Positions 1 to 9,422 are shown, counted from the stretch's first letter. The stretch is DNA of 13,674 nucleotides from Scleromatobacter sp045810265 (GCA_045810265.1 JBJMWF010000324.1:1-13674); one strand, 5' to 3'. The notes: a model not told the origin generated them from the sequence alone. Numbers and translations are program-made.

Positions 1-11
1 GGGCGAGGCGC

Positions 12-1313
12 TCAGCGCGGCATCGCGTCGAGGATCAGCGTGGCCAGCGCCGCGTAGTCGCCGCCGAAGTGATGGCCGCCGGTCAGCGCGATCGCGCGAG
101 CGTGCGCGGGTGCCAGCTCCGGGCACAGCGAATCCTTCTCCTGTGCGCCGTAGATGCACAGGGTGCTCGCGGCCGAAAGCTTGAGAGCCTCGGGCGCGAT
201 CGGACGGTCGCCGCTGGGCCCGATCCAGTTGGCGAGGTGAAATTCGAACGAGGCCTTCTGGCCCGGGCCCAGCAAGGCGGTCATGCGGACGCGGGCGCGC
301 GTGGCCGCGGGCAGGCGATTGAGCGCGAAGGGCAGGACATCGGCGCCTTGCGAATAGCCCACCAGCAGCACCTCGCTGCGGCTCCAGTGCGCTGCGTAGT
401 AGCGGATGACCCGGTCGAGGTCGGCGGCGAGTTCCTCGGGCGTGCGCGGGCCCCAGAAGTAGCGCAGCGAATCGAAGCCGGCGACGGGCACGCCTTGCGC
501 GGCCAGCGCGGTGCCCAGGCTCTTGTCGATGCCGGCCCAGCCGCCATCGCCGGAAAGCAGTACGGCGAAGCGCTTGCCGGGCTGGGCCACCGGCACTTCG
601 ATGATGGGCAGGCCGTCCAGCTGTGCCGGCGGGGCGCCGAGTTCGGCCTGCGGCACGGCGAGCTGGGCGAAGGCGCGCTCGAACGCGGCGCCATCGGGCT
701 CCGGCACGGTCATCCAGGGCGTCGGGGGTGCGCTCGCCGACGCGTCGGCAGCGGAGGCCGCGCGGCCCTTGGGAACGCAGGGCGGCGGTGTCAGGACCAG
801 CGGTTGCATGTCCACCGCCAGCCCCGCGGCGAAGACGCCGGCCGGGGCCTGCAGCACCACAGACTGGACATACGAGGCCGTCTTGTCGGCCCCCGCGATC
901 ACGGGCGGCAGGTAGCCCGGCACCTGCTCGAAGGCCTGCAGGTAGCGCGACAGGTTCTCGAAGGCGCCTGGCGCGTAGGTGCACTTGCCGTCCTGCGCCG
1001 CCAGTCGGGCGTAGAACGGCGGCAGCGGAAGGGTCGCGACCATCGCGTCGGCGGCCAGCATCGTGTGCAGCATGGCGTTCTCGCGCGCGCTCGGCACCGA
1101 GCCTTCGGTCACCAGCATGACGAAGCGGTGCGGGGCGCCGGCCGGGCGGTACACGTGCAGGTCGCTGAACAGGCCATGCGCCAGCGCCTGCGAGGCGGGT
1201 AGTGGCTGCGCGGGCACGCTGGCCGCGGCCCCCGACAGGGCGCAGAGAAGCACGAACGACGAGCAGATGCGGCGGCTCCAGATCTGGCCGGGCTTCAGGG
1301 AATGTAGACGCAT
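12..1313 (-). CDS. acvB: AcvB/VirJ-type periplasmic serine hydrolase (probable lysyl-phosphatidylglycerol hydrolase)
   Basis: A 433-residue exported protein starting at ATG with a signal peptide: basic start, hydrophobic core at about 17-30, then an Ala-rich cleavage region at about 29-36. It has two halves joined by an Ala/Ser/Pro-rich linker at about 183-199. The C-terminal half is the VirJ-type alpha/beta hydrolase: GDGGWAG at 255-261, nucleophile elbow GYSQGAD with Ser321, a likely acid in KDSLCP (Asp394) and a His pair at 414-415. The N-terminal half looks like a degenerate copy without a G-x-S-x-G elbow. Agrobacterium AcvB hydrolyses lysyl-phosphatidylglycerol in the periplasm; the 'type IV secretion protein VirJ' label comes from the Ti-plasmid paralogue, and no secretion genes are seen here. 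MprF, which makes that lipid, lies 2.6 kb away on the same strand, supporting this role. No clear Shine-Dalgarno precedes the start. Confident on family, less on substrate. Confidence 0.85.
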   Translation of the reverse strand: MRLHSLKPGQIWSRRICSSFVLLCALSGAAASVPAQPLPASQALAHGLFSDLHVYRPAGAPHRFVMLVTEGSVPSARENAMLHTMLAADAMVATLPLPPFYARLAAQDGKCTYAPGAFENLSRYLQAFEQVPGYLPPVIAGADKTASYVQSVVLQAPAGVFAAGLAVDMQPLVLTPPPCVPKGRAASAADASASAPPTPWMTVPEPDGAAFERAFAQLAVPQAELGAPPAQLDGLPIIEVPVAQPGKRFAVLLSGDGGWAGIDKSLGTALAAQGVPVAGFDSLRYFWGPRTPEELAADLDRVIRYYAAHWSRSEVLLVGYSQGADVLPFALNRLPAATRARVRMTALLGPGQKASFEFHLANWIGPSGDRPIAPEALKLSAASTLCIYGAQEKDSLCPELAPAHARAIALTGGHHFGGDYAALATLILDAMPR

Positions 1314-1457
1314 TGATTCGGGACGGTTCTCGGCATCCGAAGGTCAAGCTCCATGAGGCCGGACGACAAGTCCTCGCTGATCCTTCGCGATGCCGTGAGT
1401 ATGAACGAGCGCGAAGACCCGCGTGCATTGCGCTGCACGGCAAGCCATCGCAGCGTG

Positions 1458-1486
1458 TTGGCGGCATCTGCCGGAAGTGATGAAAT
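1458..1486 (+). promoter_or_regulatory. candidate sigma-70-like promoter for the rsbQ-kinase operon
   Basis: TTGGCG at 1458-1463 and TGAAAT at 1481-1486 are separated by exactly 17 nt, each matching four of six consensus bases. The pair lies in the divergent gap (1314-1565) about 80 nt upstream of the hydrolase start. It is the best plus-strand match I found by eye. Such weak matches also arise by chance, so this is a candidate only. I found no convincing minus-strand promoter for acvB in the same gap. Confidence 0.25.
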
Positions 1487-1554
1487 GCACGGTTGTCGGC
1501 GCCGCCAGCGCGACAGTGGCGAAAGAGGACAATCCTGCTCCGCCCCGCAACCCC

Positions 1555-1561
1555 AAGAGGA
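1555..1561 (+). promoter_or_regulatory. ribosome binding site fixing the RsbQ-like start
   Basis: The purine-rich AAGAGGA ends 4 nt before the ATG at 1566. The frame stays open upstream to an ATG at 1353, which would add 71 residues. That extension has no counterpart in RsbQ, whereas the protein from 1566 lines up with RsbQ from near its N-terminus. The site therefore supports the shorter start. Confidence 0.65.
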
Positions 1562-1565
1562 ACGC

Positions 1566-2366
1566 ATGGATCTCCAGGTTCGCAACAACGTCCGCCTGTC
1601 CGGCGATCAATCCATCACGATGGTCTTCGCCCACGGCTTCGGTTGCGACCAGAACATGTGGCGGCTGCTCACGCCCTCGTTCGAAGGCCGCATGCGCACG
1701 ATGCTCTTCGATCACGTGGGCAGCGGCAAGTCGGACCTGTCGGCCTACGATCGAACCAGATACGCGTCGCTGCATGGCTATGCGAGCGACGTCAACGACT
1801 TGCTCGATGCCTACGCGCCGGGCAACGTCGTGTTCGTCGGCCACTCGGTGAGCGCAATGATCGGCATGCTGGCGGATCTCGAATGCCCGGGCCGCATCGT
1901 CGGCCACGTCATGGTCGGCCCGTCGCCGTGCTACGTCAACGACGGCGACTACGTCGGCGGTTTCGAGCGCAGCGACATCGACGAATTGCTGGCGACGCTC
2001 GGAAGCAACTACCTGGGTTGGTCCAGCAACATGGCTCCGGCCATCATGGGCGCGCCCGACCAGCCCGAGCTGGCCGCGGAACTGACCAACAGCTTCTGCC
2101 GCACCGACCCCGAGATCGCGGAGCAGTTCGCGCGCGTGACCTTCCTGTCCGACCATCGACGCGACCTCACGCGCCTGCAGACACCCACGCTGATCCTCCA
2201 ATGCAGCGAGGACATCATCGCGCCGGTCGCCGTGGGCCAGTACATGCACCGCGTGCTTCCGCGCAGCACGCTGCGCATCATCGACAACGTCGGCCATTGT
2301 CCGCATCTGAGCGCTCCGAGCGCGAGCACGTCGGCGATCGAAGGCTTCCTGCAGGAACTGTTCTGA
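1566..2366 (+). CDS. rsbQ: RsbQ-type alpha/beta hydrolase (KAI2/D14-like fold family)
   Basis: A 266-residue cytoplasmic hydrolase without a signal peptide. It strongly resembles Bacillus subtilis RsbQ from memory: shared blocks include FAHGFGCDQNMW (21-32), LFDHVGSGKSDL (47-58), FVGHSVSAMIGMLA (90-103), MVGPSPCY (116-123), FLSDHRRDL (193-201) and LQCSEDIIAP (211-220). The triad is Ser94 (VGHSV), Asp216 and His244 (VGHCPH). RsbQ is needed for the PAS-phosphatase RsbP to signal energy stress in Bacillus, presumably by producing or delivering a small ligand whose identity is unresolved. KAI2 and D14, plant karrikin and strigolactone receptors, belong to the same family. Here the partner is the downstream histidine kinase, whose ATG lies 1 nt after this stop, so the two are surely co-transcribed. 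The family is clear; substrate and signalling role are inferred. Confidence 0.9.
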   Translation: MDLQVRNNVRLSGDQSITMVFAHGFGCDQNMWRLLTPSFEGRMRTMLFDHVGSGKSDLSAYDRTRYASLHGYASDVNDLLDAYAPGNVVFVGHSVSAMIGMLADLECPGRIVGHVMVGPSPCYVNDGDYVGGFERSDIDELLATLGSNYLGWSSNMAPAIMGAPDQPELAAELTNSFCRTDPEIAEQFARVTFLSDHRRDLTRLQTPTLILQCSEDIIAPVAVGQYMHRVLPRSTLRIIDNVGHCPHLSAPSASTSAIEGFLQELF

Positions 2367-2367
2367 G

Positions 2368-3870
2368 ATGGAACATCGGGCAGATCGCGACCGTCACTAC
2401 GAGGACGCTGCCTGCGGACTGCTCGTCACCGCCGCGGACGGCACGATCCTGCATGCCAACCGGACGTTCTGCACCTGGATCGGACACTCCGCGGAGCAAC
2501 TGGCAGGCCGGCGCCTGGACACGCTGCTGACCGTCGGCGGACGCATCTTCCACCAGACGCACTGGTTCCCGCTGCTCAAGATGCAGCGCTCGTTGAGCGA
2601 GGTCAAGCTCGAGATGCGACATGCGGACGGCCACCGCATTCCGATGGTGATGAACGCCGTCGTCCGAACCAGCGGCGACACCGAGTATCACGACCTGGCC
2701 GTCTTCAGCGCCCGCGACCGGCACCAGTACGAGCAGGAACTGCTCAAGGCACGCGAACGCGCCGAGGCACTGCTTCGCAGCGAACAGGCGAGCCAGAAGG
2801 CCCTGGCCGAGGCCCGCATCCGCCTGGAGCTGGCCGTCGACGCTGCGCAGCTGTTCCAGTGGTCCGTCGACCTGCCCTCGCGCGTACGCCACTACGAGGC
2901 CAGCGTGGCGCTGCTGCTGGGGCATGAGAGTCCACGTCCCATCAGCCAAGCGGAGTTCATCGGCCACATTGTCGAGGAGGACCGTCCCGCCGAGGCGGAA
3001 TCGCTCCGGGCCTTCCTGGACGCTTGGGACGGGCGCTACCACGCGGTGTTCCGCATCCGCGGTGTCCAGGGACAGGAACGCTGGCTCGCGGCGTGGGGGC
3101 GGCTGCGATCGGACGACGCCGGCGCACCCACGCATCTGTCGGGCCTGTTGCAGGACGTCACGCAATCGCATCGGGAGCGCGCCCTCGCAGAAGACCGTGC
3201 CTTGCTGGCGGAGCAGACCCTCGGCATCGTCGGCCACGACCTTCGCAATCCGCTGGCCGCCATCCAGATGGCCGCGGAACTGCTGGCCCTGCGTCATCTC
3301 GATGCGGACAAGCAGGCCGCGCTCAGCGTGAGGCTCATGTCCTCGACCCGGCGCGCGAACCGCCTGATCGCTGACCTGCTCGATTTCACGCGGGCGCGCA
3401 CGGGTCGCGCGCTGAGCCTGAAGAAGGCGCTGGTCGACACGCACGCCATCGCGCGCGACGTCGTGGCCGAAATCGCCTCCGCCCATCCGACACGCGACAT
3501 CGTTCACCTGGAGGCCGGCGACGGCCGCCTGGTCGCCGACGGGGATCGCCTGGCGCAGGCCCTGGGCAACCTCGTCTCCAACGCGCTGGCCTACGGACAG
3601 CCGGACGCCCAGGTCAGCGTTCGCTCCGAAGGCCTGGCAGACTGCGTCAGGCTGTCCGTCCACAACTTCGGCGGCGCCATCGATCCGGCCATGCGACCGA
3701 CGATCTTCGAACCGATGACCCGCGGCGAAGTGCCGGGTCATGTACGCAGCGTCGGTCTCGGTCTGTACATCGTGCGCGAGATCGCCGGCGCCCATGGCGG
3801 GAGCGTCGACTACACCTCTTCGCTGCCTGAAGGAACCGTCTTCGTCATCGACTTGCCACGCGCGGCCTGA
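2368..3870 (+). CDS. soluble PAS-PAS sensor histidine kinase paired with the RsbQ-like hydrolase
   Basis: A 500-residue kinase with no transmembrane segment or signal peptide, so a cytoplasmic sensor. Order: PAS 1 at about 8-115, with the stretch GGRIFHQTHWFPLL (57-70) that recalls RsbP-type PAS domains; a charged, probably coiled-coil helix at about 118-155; PAS 2 at about 155-268; HisKA with phosphoacceptor His290 in GHDLRNPLAA; and a HATPase with N-box Asn401/Asn405 (NLVSNAL) and glycine box VGLGLYIVREI (462-472). The usual Asp of the DxGxG box is replaced in VHNFGGAI (431-438), which I believe is common in one PAS-kinase subgroup, so activity is still expected. It starts 1 nt after the hydrolase stop; an AGGA lies 12 nt upstream, suggesting translational coupling. 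There is no receiver domain and no response regulator nearby, so its target is unknown. Kinase identity is firm; sensing an RsbQ product is inferred. Confidence 0.9.
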   Translation: MEHRADRDRHYEDAACGLLVTAADGTILHANRTFCTWIGHSAEQLAGRRLDTLLTVGGRIFHQTHWFPLLKMQRSLSEVKLEMRHADGHRIPMVMNAVVRTSGDTEYHDLAVFSARDRHQYEQELLKARERAEALLRSEQASQKALAEARIRLELAVDAAQLFQWSVDLPSRVRHYEASVALLLGHESPRPISQAEFIGHIVEEDRPAEAESLRAFLDAWDGRYHAVFRIRGVQGQERWLAAWGRLRSDDAGAPTHLSGLLQDVTQSHRERALAEDRALLAEQTLGIVGHDLRNPLAAIQMAAELLALRHLDADKQAALSVRLMSSTRRANRLIADLLDFTRARTGRALSLKKALVDTHAIARDVVAEIASAHPTRDIVHLEAGDGRLVADGDRLAQALGNLVSNALAYGQPDAQVSVRSEGLADCVRLSVHNFGGAIDPAMRPTIFEPMTRGEVPGHVRSVGLGLYIVREIAGAHGGSVDYTSSLPEGTVFVIDLPRAA

Positions 3871-3885
3871 GTCGCGCAGGAAAGG

Positions 3886-6483
3886 TCAGGTCTTCTGAGG
3901 CGCCCGGGTGCCACTGATCAGCGTGGTCACGTCGGCGAGGATGAAGGCCGTCGACAGGCCGCGCGGGGCGGCCAGGAAGCGGGGCTCCCAGACCGGGTCG
4001 AACTTGTCCTTGAAGCTGCGCAGGCCGCGGAAGTTGTAGAAGCGGTCGCCATGCTCGAACAGCAGGCGGCCCAGGCGTTGCCATTTGGGCGCGCCGCTGC
4101 GTTCGGCCATGCCGGCCATCGGCGACATGCCCAGGCCGAAGCGGCGGTAGCCCTCGGCCTGCAGGTGCTGCAGGATGCGCACCATCAGGAAGTCCATCGT
4201 GCCCGGCGGCGCGTCGGGCGCGTGGCGCATCAGGTCCAGCGACGCCTCGTCGCGCAGGCCGGTCATGAGCAGGTTGGCGAACGCGAGGATGCGGTCGTCC
4301 CGGCGCACCACGGCGACGGGGAAGCGGCGCAGGTAGTCCGGATCGAAGCGCCCGACGGAGAACGCTTTCTCGCTGCCGCGGTTCTGCGCCAGCCAGGCGT
4401 CGGAGATGTCCTTGAGCGCGGGCAGCAAGGCCTGCACCTGGTCGGCCGCGACGACCTCGAAGCGCAGGCCTTCGCGCTCGGCGCGATTGACGGCGGTGCG
4501 CAGGTTCGCGCGGCTGGCGCCCTTGAGGTTGAACCCGGGCAGGTCGACCTGCGCGTGCTCGCCGAGCTTGTACAGGTGCAGCCCGCAATCGAGGAACAGC
4601 GGCAGCGACGCGGGCCGCACATGGTAGAAGGCCGTGCGGCCGCCATGGTCGGTGGCCATCTCGATGAACTGCCACACCATGTCGGCGAATTCGCGCGGGT
4701 CGCCGAACGGGCCGAACAGGCCGACCCAGGAGCGGCCGTGCTTGCCGAACATCAGGAAGCTGCGGCCGGACGGCGAGAACATCAGGTGCTTGTCGCCCAT
4801 CAGCGCGTAGCAGGCGTCGGACGACGGGTTGGCCCGGATGATCGCGGCGGCGCGTTCGATCTCGGCGGGCGTGGTCTCCGCGAGCGCGCCGGCCGGCGGC
4901 CGCAGCAGCTGCCACAGGCCGTAGCCCAGGGCCAGCAGCGCCACCGCCGTCAGCGCCCGCAGCGAACGCGGGGCCTGGCCATCGAGCTCGAACTGCCACC
5001 AGAGCCGGTTGCTGTAGTCGATCTCCTTGTAGGCGAAGAACAGCACCCAGGCGCAGGCGATGATCACGCCGCCGATGGCGACCAGCCATTCGGGCTCCAG
5101 GTGCTGCGCCAGCAACGATGAACGGCGGTCGAACTGGCGCCGCGAGATCGCCAGCAGCGCCACCAGCGACAACAGCAGCTCCGCCTCGTGCAGCGCGATG
5201 CCTTTGGGCAGCGCCAGCACCGCGGCGACGATGGCCAGCGCCGAGGCGATCCACCAGGCGATGTCGAGCCGGTGCAGCAGGCCGCGCGCCACCAGCACCA
5301 GGCCCAGCCCCGCGACGCTGCCCAGGAAGTGCGATGCCTCGACCACGGGCAGCGGCACGTGCAGCGCCATCAGGACGTCGCGCGCGTCTTCGGTGAAGGG
5401 CGTGACGCCGGACACGATCAGCCAGATGCCCGCGATCAGCGTCAGCGCCGCCATCAGGCTCGGACTGAGACGCACCGCCATGCGGCCGACCGGGGCCACG
5501 ACGCCCGAGCGCAGCTCGTAGAAGATCAGCATGCCCGCCGCGGTCACCAGCGGCAGCACATAGTAGATGCCGCGATTGAGCAGCAGCGCTCCCAGCATCG
5601 CGTCGCGTGGAACGCCGTTGCCGGCGCCCAGCAGCATCACCGTCTCGAACACGCCGACGCCGCCGGGGATGTGGGTGACGATGCCGGCCGTCACCGCGAT
5701 CGCGTAGAAGGCGACGAAGGCGGCGAGCGGGACGTGGCCGGCGGGCAGCAGCAGCCACAGCACGCTGGCCGAGAACCCCAGTTCAACCGCCGAGATGCCC
5801 AACTGACGAAGAGCCAGGCCGGCCGGCGGCAGTTGCAGGGTGCCCAACCGGCCGATAGGGAGCGCGCTGCGTCGCACGCACAACCACAGGAAGCCCATCA
5901 ACAGGATCAGCATCGCCGCGGCCGCCAGCCGCAGCACCCAGCCGTGGGTGTGGATCAGCGTGGCGACGTCATGCGCGCCCCACAGCAGGCCGACGGCGCC
6001 GAAGAACACCATGCCCAGGCCGAACGCGACCGCGTTGAAGACGATGACGCGCGCGATCTGCGGCGGCTCGACGCCGGCCGCCGAGTACAGCCGCATGCGG
6101 ACGACGCCGCCGGACAGCGGGCCCAGGCCGATCGTGTTGGACAGCGCGTAGGCGACGAACGAGGTCAGCAGCACGGTGGACGAGTCGACCTTGGCACCGA
6201 CGTAGCGCAGCGCCGAGGCGTCATAGCGCGTGAGCGCCAGGTAGCTCAGGCCGGTGGCCAGCACCGCGGCCCAGATGCGCGGCGTCGGCGTGTCGTCCAT
6301 CGCCGCCATCACGCCGGCGTAGTGCACCTGGCTGAGCAGGCGCCGCAGCGCGATGCCCAGCAGAGCCGTCAGCACCAGCCCGAGGGCCGCCAGCAGCCAG
6401 GGCCGAAGACGTGCCCACCACTCGCCCAGGTCGGCGCCTGCCAAGGTCGTCGTGCCAAGCGTCGATGGGTCTGTCTGGGTCAC
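3886..6483 (-). CDS. mprF: MprF: aminoacyl-phosphatidylglycerol synthase and flippase
   Basis: An 865-residue inner-membrane protein of full MprF length. The N-terminal half is the multi-pass flippase domain, with GLGPLSGGVVRMRLY (119-133) and THIPGGVGVFE (270-280); more membrane helices run to about 525. The C-terminal cytoplasmic DUF2156 synthase domain (about 540-850) contains GDKHLMFSPSGRSFLMFGK (563-581), GPFGDP (591-596), NLRTAVNRAEREG (660-672) and FRGLRSFKDKFDPVWEPRF (818-836). MprF moves lysine (alanine in some members) from aminoacyl-tRNA to phosphatidylglycerol and flips the product outward, reducing negative surface charge; the amino acid cannot be read from sequence. The start is GTG with no good Shine-Dalgarno; a TTG at codon 14 is an alternative. 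The nearby AcvB-type hydrolase is its expected antagonist. It converges on the kinase, with 15 nt between stops. Also known as lpiA in rhizobia. Confidence 0.93.
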   Translation of the reverse strand: MTQTDPSTLGTTTLAGADLGEWWARLRPWLLAALGLVLTALLGIALRRLLSQVHYAGVMAAMDDTPTPRIWAAVLATGLSYLALTRYDASALRYVGAKVDSSTVLLTSFVAYALSNTIGLGPLSGGVVRMRLYSAAGVEPPQIARVIVFNAVAFGLGMVFFGAVGLLWGAHDVATLIHTHGWVLRLAAAAMLILLMGFLWLCVRRSALPIGRLGTLQLPPAGLALRQLGISAVELGFSASVLWLLLPAGHVPLAAFVAFYAIAVTAGIVTHIPGGVGVFETVMLLGAGNGVPRDAMLGALLLNRGIYYVLPLVTAAGMLIFYELRSGVVAPVGRMAVRLSPSLMAALTLIAGIWLIVSGVTPFTEDARDVLMALHVPLPVVEASHFLGSVAGLGLVLVARGLLHRLDIAWWIASALAIVAAVLALPKGIALHEAELLLSLVALLAISRRQFDRRSSLLAQHLEPEWLVAIGGVIIACAWVLFFAYKEIDYSNRLWWQFELDGQAPRSLRALTAVALLALGYGLWQLLRPPAGALAETTPAEIERAAAIIRANPSSDACYALMGDKHLMFSPSGRSFLMFGKHGRSWVGLFGPFGDPREFADMVWQFIEMATDHGGRTAFYHVRPASLPLFLDCGLHLYKLGEHAQVDLPGFNLKGASRANLRTAVNRAEREGLRFEVVAADQVQALLPALKDISDAWLAQNRGSEKAFSVGRFDPDYLRRFPVAVVRRDDRILAFANLLMTGLRDEASLDLMRHAPDAPPGTMDFLMVRILQHLQAEGYRRFGLGMSPMAGMAERSGAPKWQRLGRLLFEHGDRFYNFRGLRSFKDKFDPVWEPRFLAAPRGLSTAFILADVTTLISGTRAPQKT

Positions 6484-6544
6484 GTGCCGGGGTCTGCGTC
6501 CACTCGAAGAGAAGGTATTTGAACAGAGTGCGCGGGCGGGGCGA

Positions 6545-6559
6545 CGGCTGCCGCAGCCG
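6545..6559 (-). other. GC-rich hairpin between the winged-helix gene and mprF
   Basis: CGGCTG and CAGCCG form a perfect 6-bp stem around a 3-nt loop, 24 nt past the stop of the upstream minus-strand gene. A second possible pairing uses the two GCCGGC copies beside it. No T-run follows, so it is not a classical intrinsic terminator. It could attenuate, protect an RNA end, or be a by-product of GC richness. The remainder of this 99-nt gap (6484-6582) contains an AT-richer patch but no promoter I can defend. Confidence 0.3.
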
Positions 6560-6582
6560 GCCGGAGGGATAGCCGGCGGTGG

Positions 6583-6867
6583 TCAGGGCCCCAGGTGCCG
6601 TGCGCAGAATTCGCGCCCCGCCTCGGTGAGGGCGGCCGTCCACCGATCGTCGATCTGCGTGACGCGCACCCATCCCGGGCCGTCGACACCGCCGATGCGC
6701 GCGTGGCCCATTGCCGACAGCGCCCGCATCAGCACGCTGGCGCCCAGGCCCAGGTGCTTGCCCAGGCGCGGCAAGGACATGCCGGCGTCGTTGGGCGCGG
6801 TCGCCAGCTCGCGCAGGATCGCGGCCGGCAACTCGTCGAGCTGCGGCGCCTGGTCGTCTGCGTTCAT
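6583..6867 (-). CDS. small winged-helix-like protein downstream of FdhF/YdeP
   Basis: A 94-residue soluble protein that I do not recognise by name. It reads as a single winged helix-turn-helix: helix 1 at about 14-24 (PAAILRELA), helix 2 at about 31-40 (SLPRLGKHLGL), probable recognition helix at about 43-54 (ASVLMRALSAMG), a Gly-rich wing at 58-66 (IGGVDGPGW), a strand, and a final helix (TEAGREFCARH). The ATG at 6867 was chosen because a GGAGGG lies 5 nt upstream and because the longer frame overlaps the oxidoreductase and reads as its shadow. The gene starts 61 nt after the oxidoreductase stop on the same strand, so co-transcription is likely. It could be a regulator of that gene or of mprF, or an accessory protein using the fold for protein contacts. 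The gene itself is well supported; the function is not. Confidence 0.72.
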   Translation of the reverse strand: MNADDQAPQLDELPAAILRELATAPNDAGMSLPRLGKHLGLGASVLMRALSAMGHARIGGVDGPGWVRVTQIDDRWTAALTEAGREFCARHLGP

Positions 6868-6872
6868 CGTCA

Positions 6873-6878
6873 CCCTCC
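6873..6878 (-). promoter_or_regulatory. strong ribosome binding site for the small winged-helix gene
   Basis: The minus strand reads GGAGGG, 5 nt upstream of the ATG at 6867. This is the clearest Shine-Dalgarno among the minus-strand genes here, and it fixes the 94-residue start over longer options in the same frame. Confidence 0.7.
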
Positions 6879-6928
6879 GCGTCGGCGGTCGTTCGAATGC
6901 CCGTCGCCCTGCGGCGGCGGTGCGGCGT

Positions 6929-9256
<2,328 letters not shown>

Positions 9257-9380
9257 GTGGACAGGTCCCTTGTGGAAACGGGCTCGTGAAAACCCTTAGG
9301 ACGGAGTTTGCCCCAGTCCGCAAGACCTTGATTGCCCGTGGTGCACCGCAGCATCCCGCCAGTTCGGGGGATCGGCACCG

Positions 9381-9408
9381 GCGGGCGGGCACTCCCGTGC
9401 CTTCCCGC
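9381..9408 (-). terminator. candidate terminator hairpin after the AI-2E-family gene
   Basis: GCGGG (9381-9385) and GGCAC (9388-9392) pair with GTGCC (9397-9401) and CCCGC (9404-9408), giving two stacked 5-bp stems with a 2x2 internal loop and a TCCC loop. The hairpin begins 15 nt past the minus-strand stop at 9423, where a terminator would be expected. It lacks a T-run, so it would not be a classical Rho-independent terminator. The rest of the 166-nt gap to the oxidoreductase shows nothing else definite. Confidence 0.35.
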
Positions 9409-9422
9409 GCCCGCGACCGGGC

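Noticed and set aside
12..1313. Evidence for a type IV secretion system, suggested by VirJ similarity
   Set aside because: No virB-like gene is present, and chromosomal AcvB homologues act in lipid homeostasis; the neighbouring mprF supports that reading.
1342..1347. Minus-strand TTGACC as a -35 box for acvB
   Set aside because: No acceptable -10 box lies 16-18 nt downstream, and the start codon is too close for a normal leader.
1353..1565. N-terminal extension of the RsbQ-like hydrolase from the ATG at 1353
   Set aside because: The 71 extra residues are Arg/Ser-rich and have no counterpart in RsbQ; a ribosome binding site sits directly before the ATG at 1566.
2278..3795. A 505-codon minus-strand open frame opposite the kinase
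   Set aside because: No recognisable domain; the plus strand encodes a complete PAS-PAS histidine kinase with all expected boxes.
5188..6522. A 444-codon plus-strand open frame opposite mprF
   Set aside because: Low-complexity Q/R/H/D-rich translation with no fold, antisense to a clear MprF; a GC-skew shadow.
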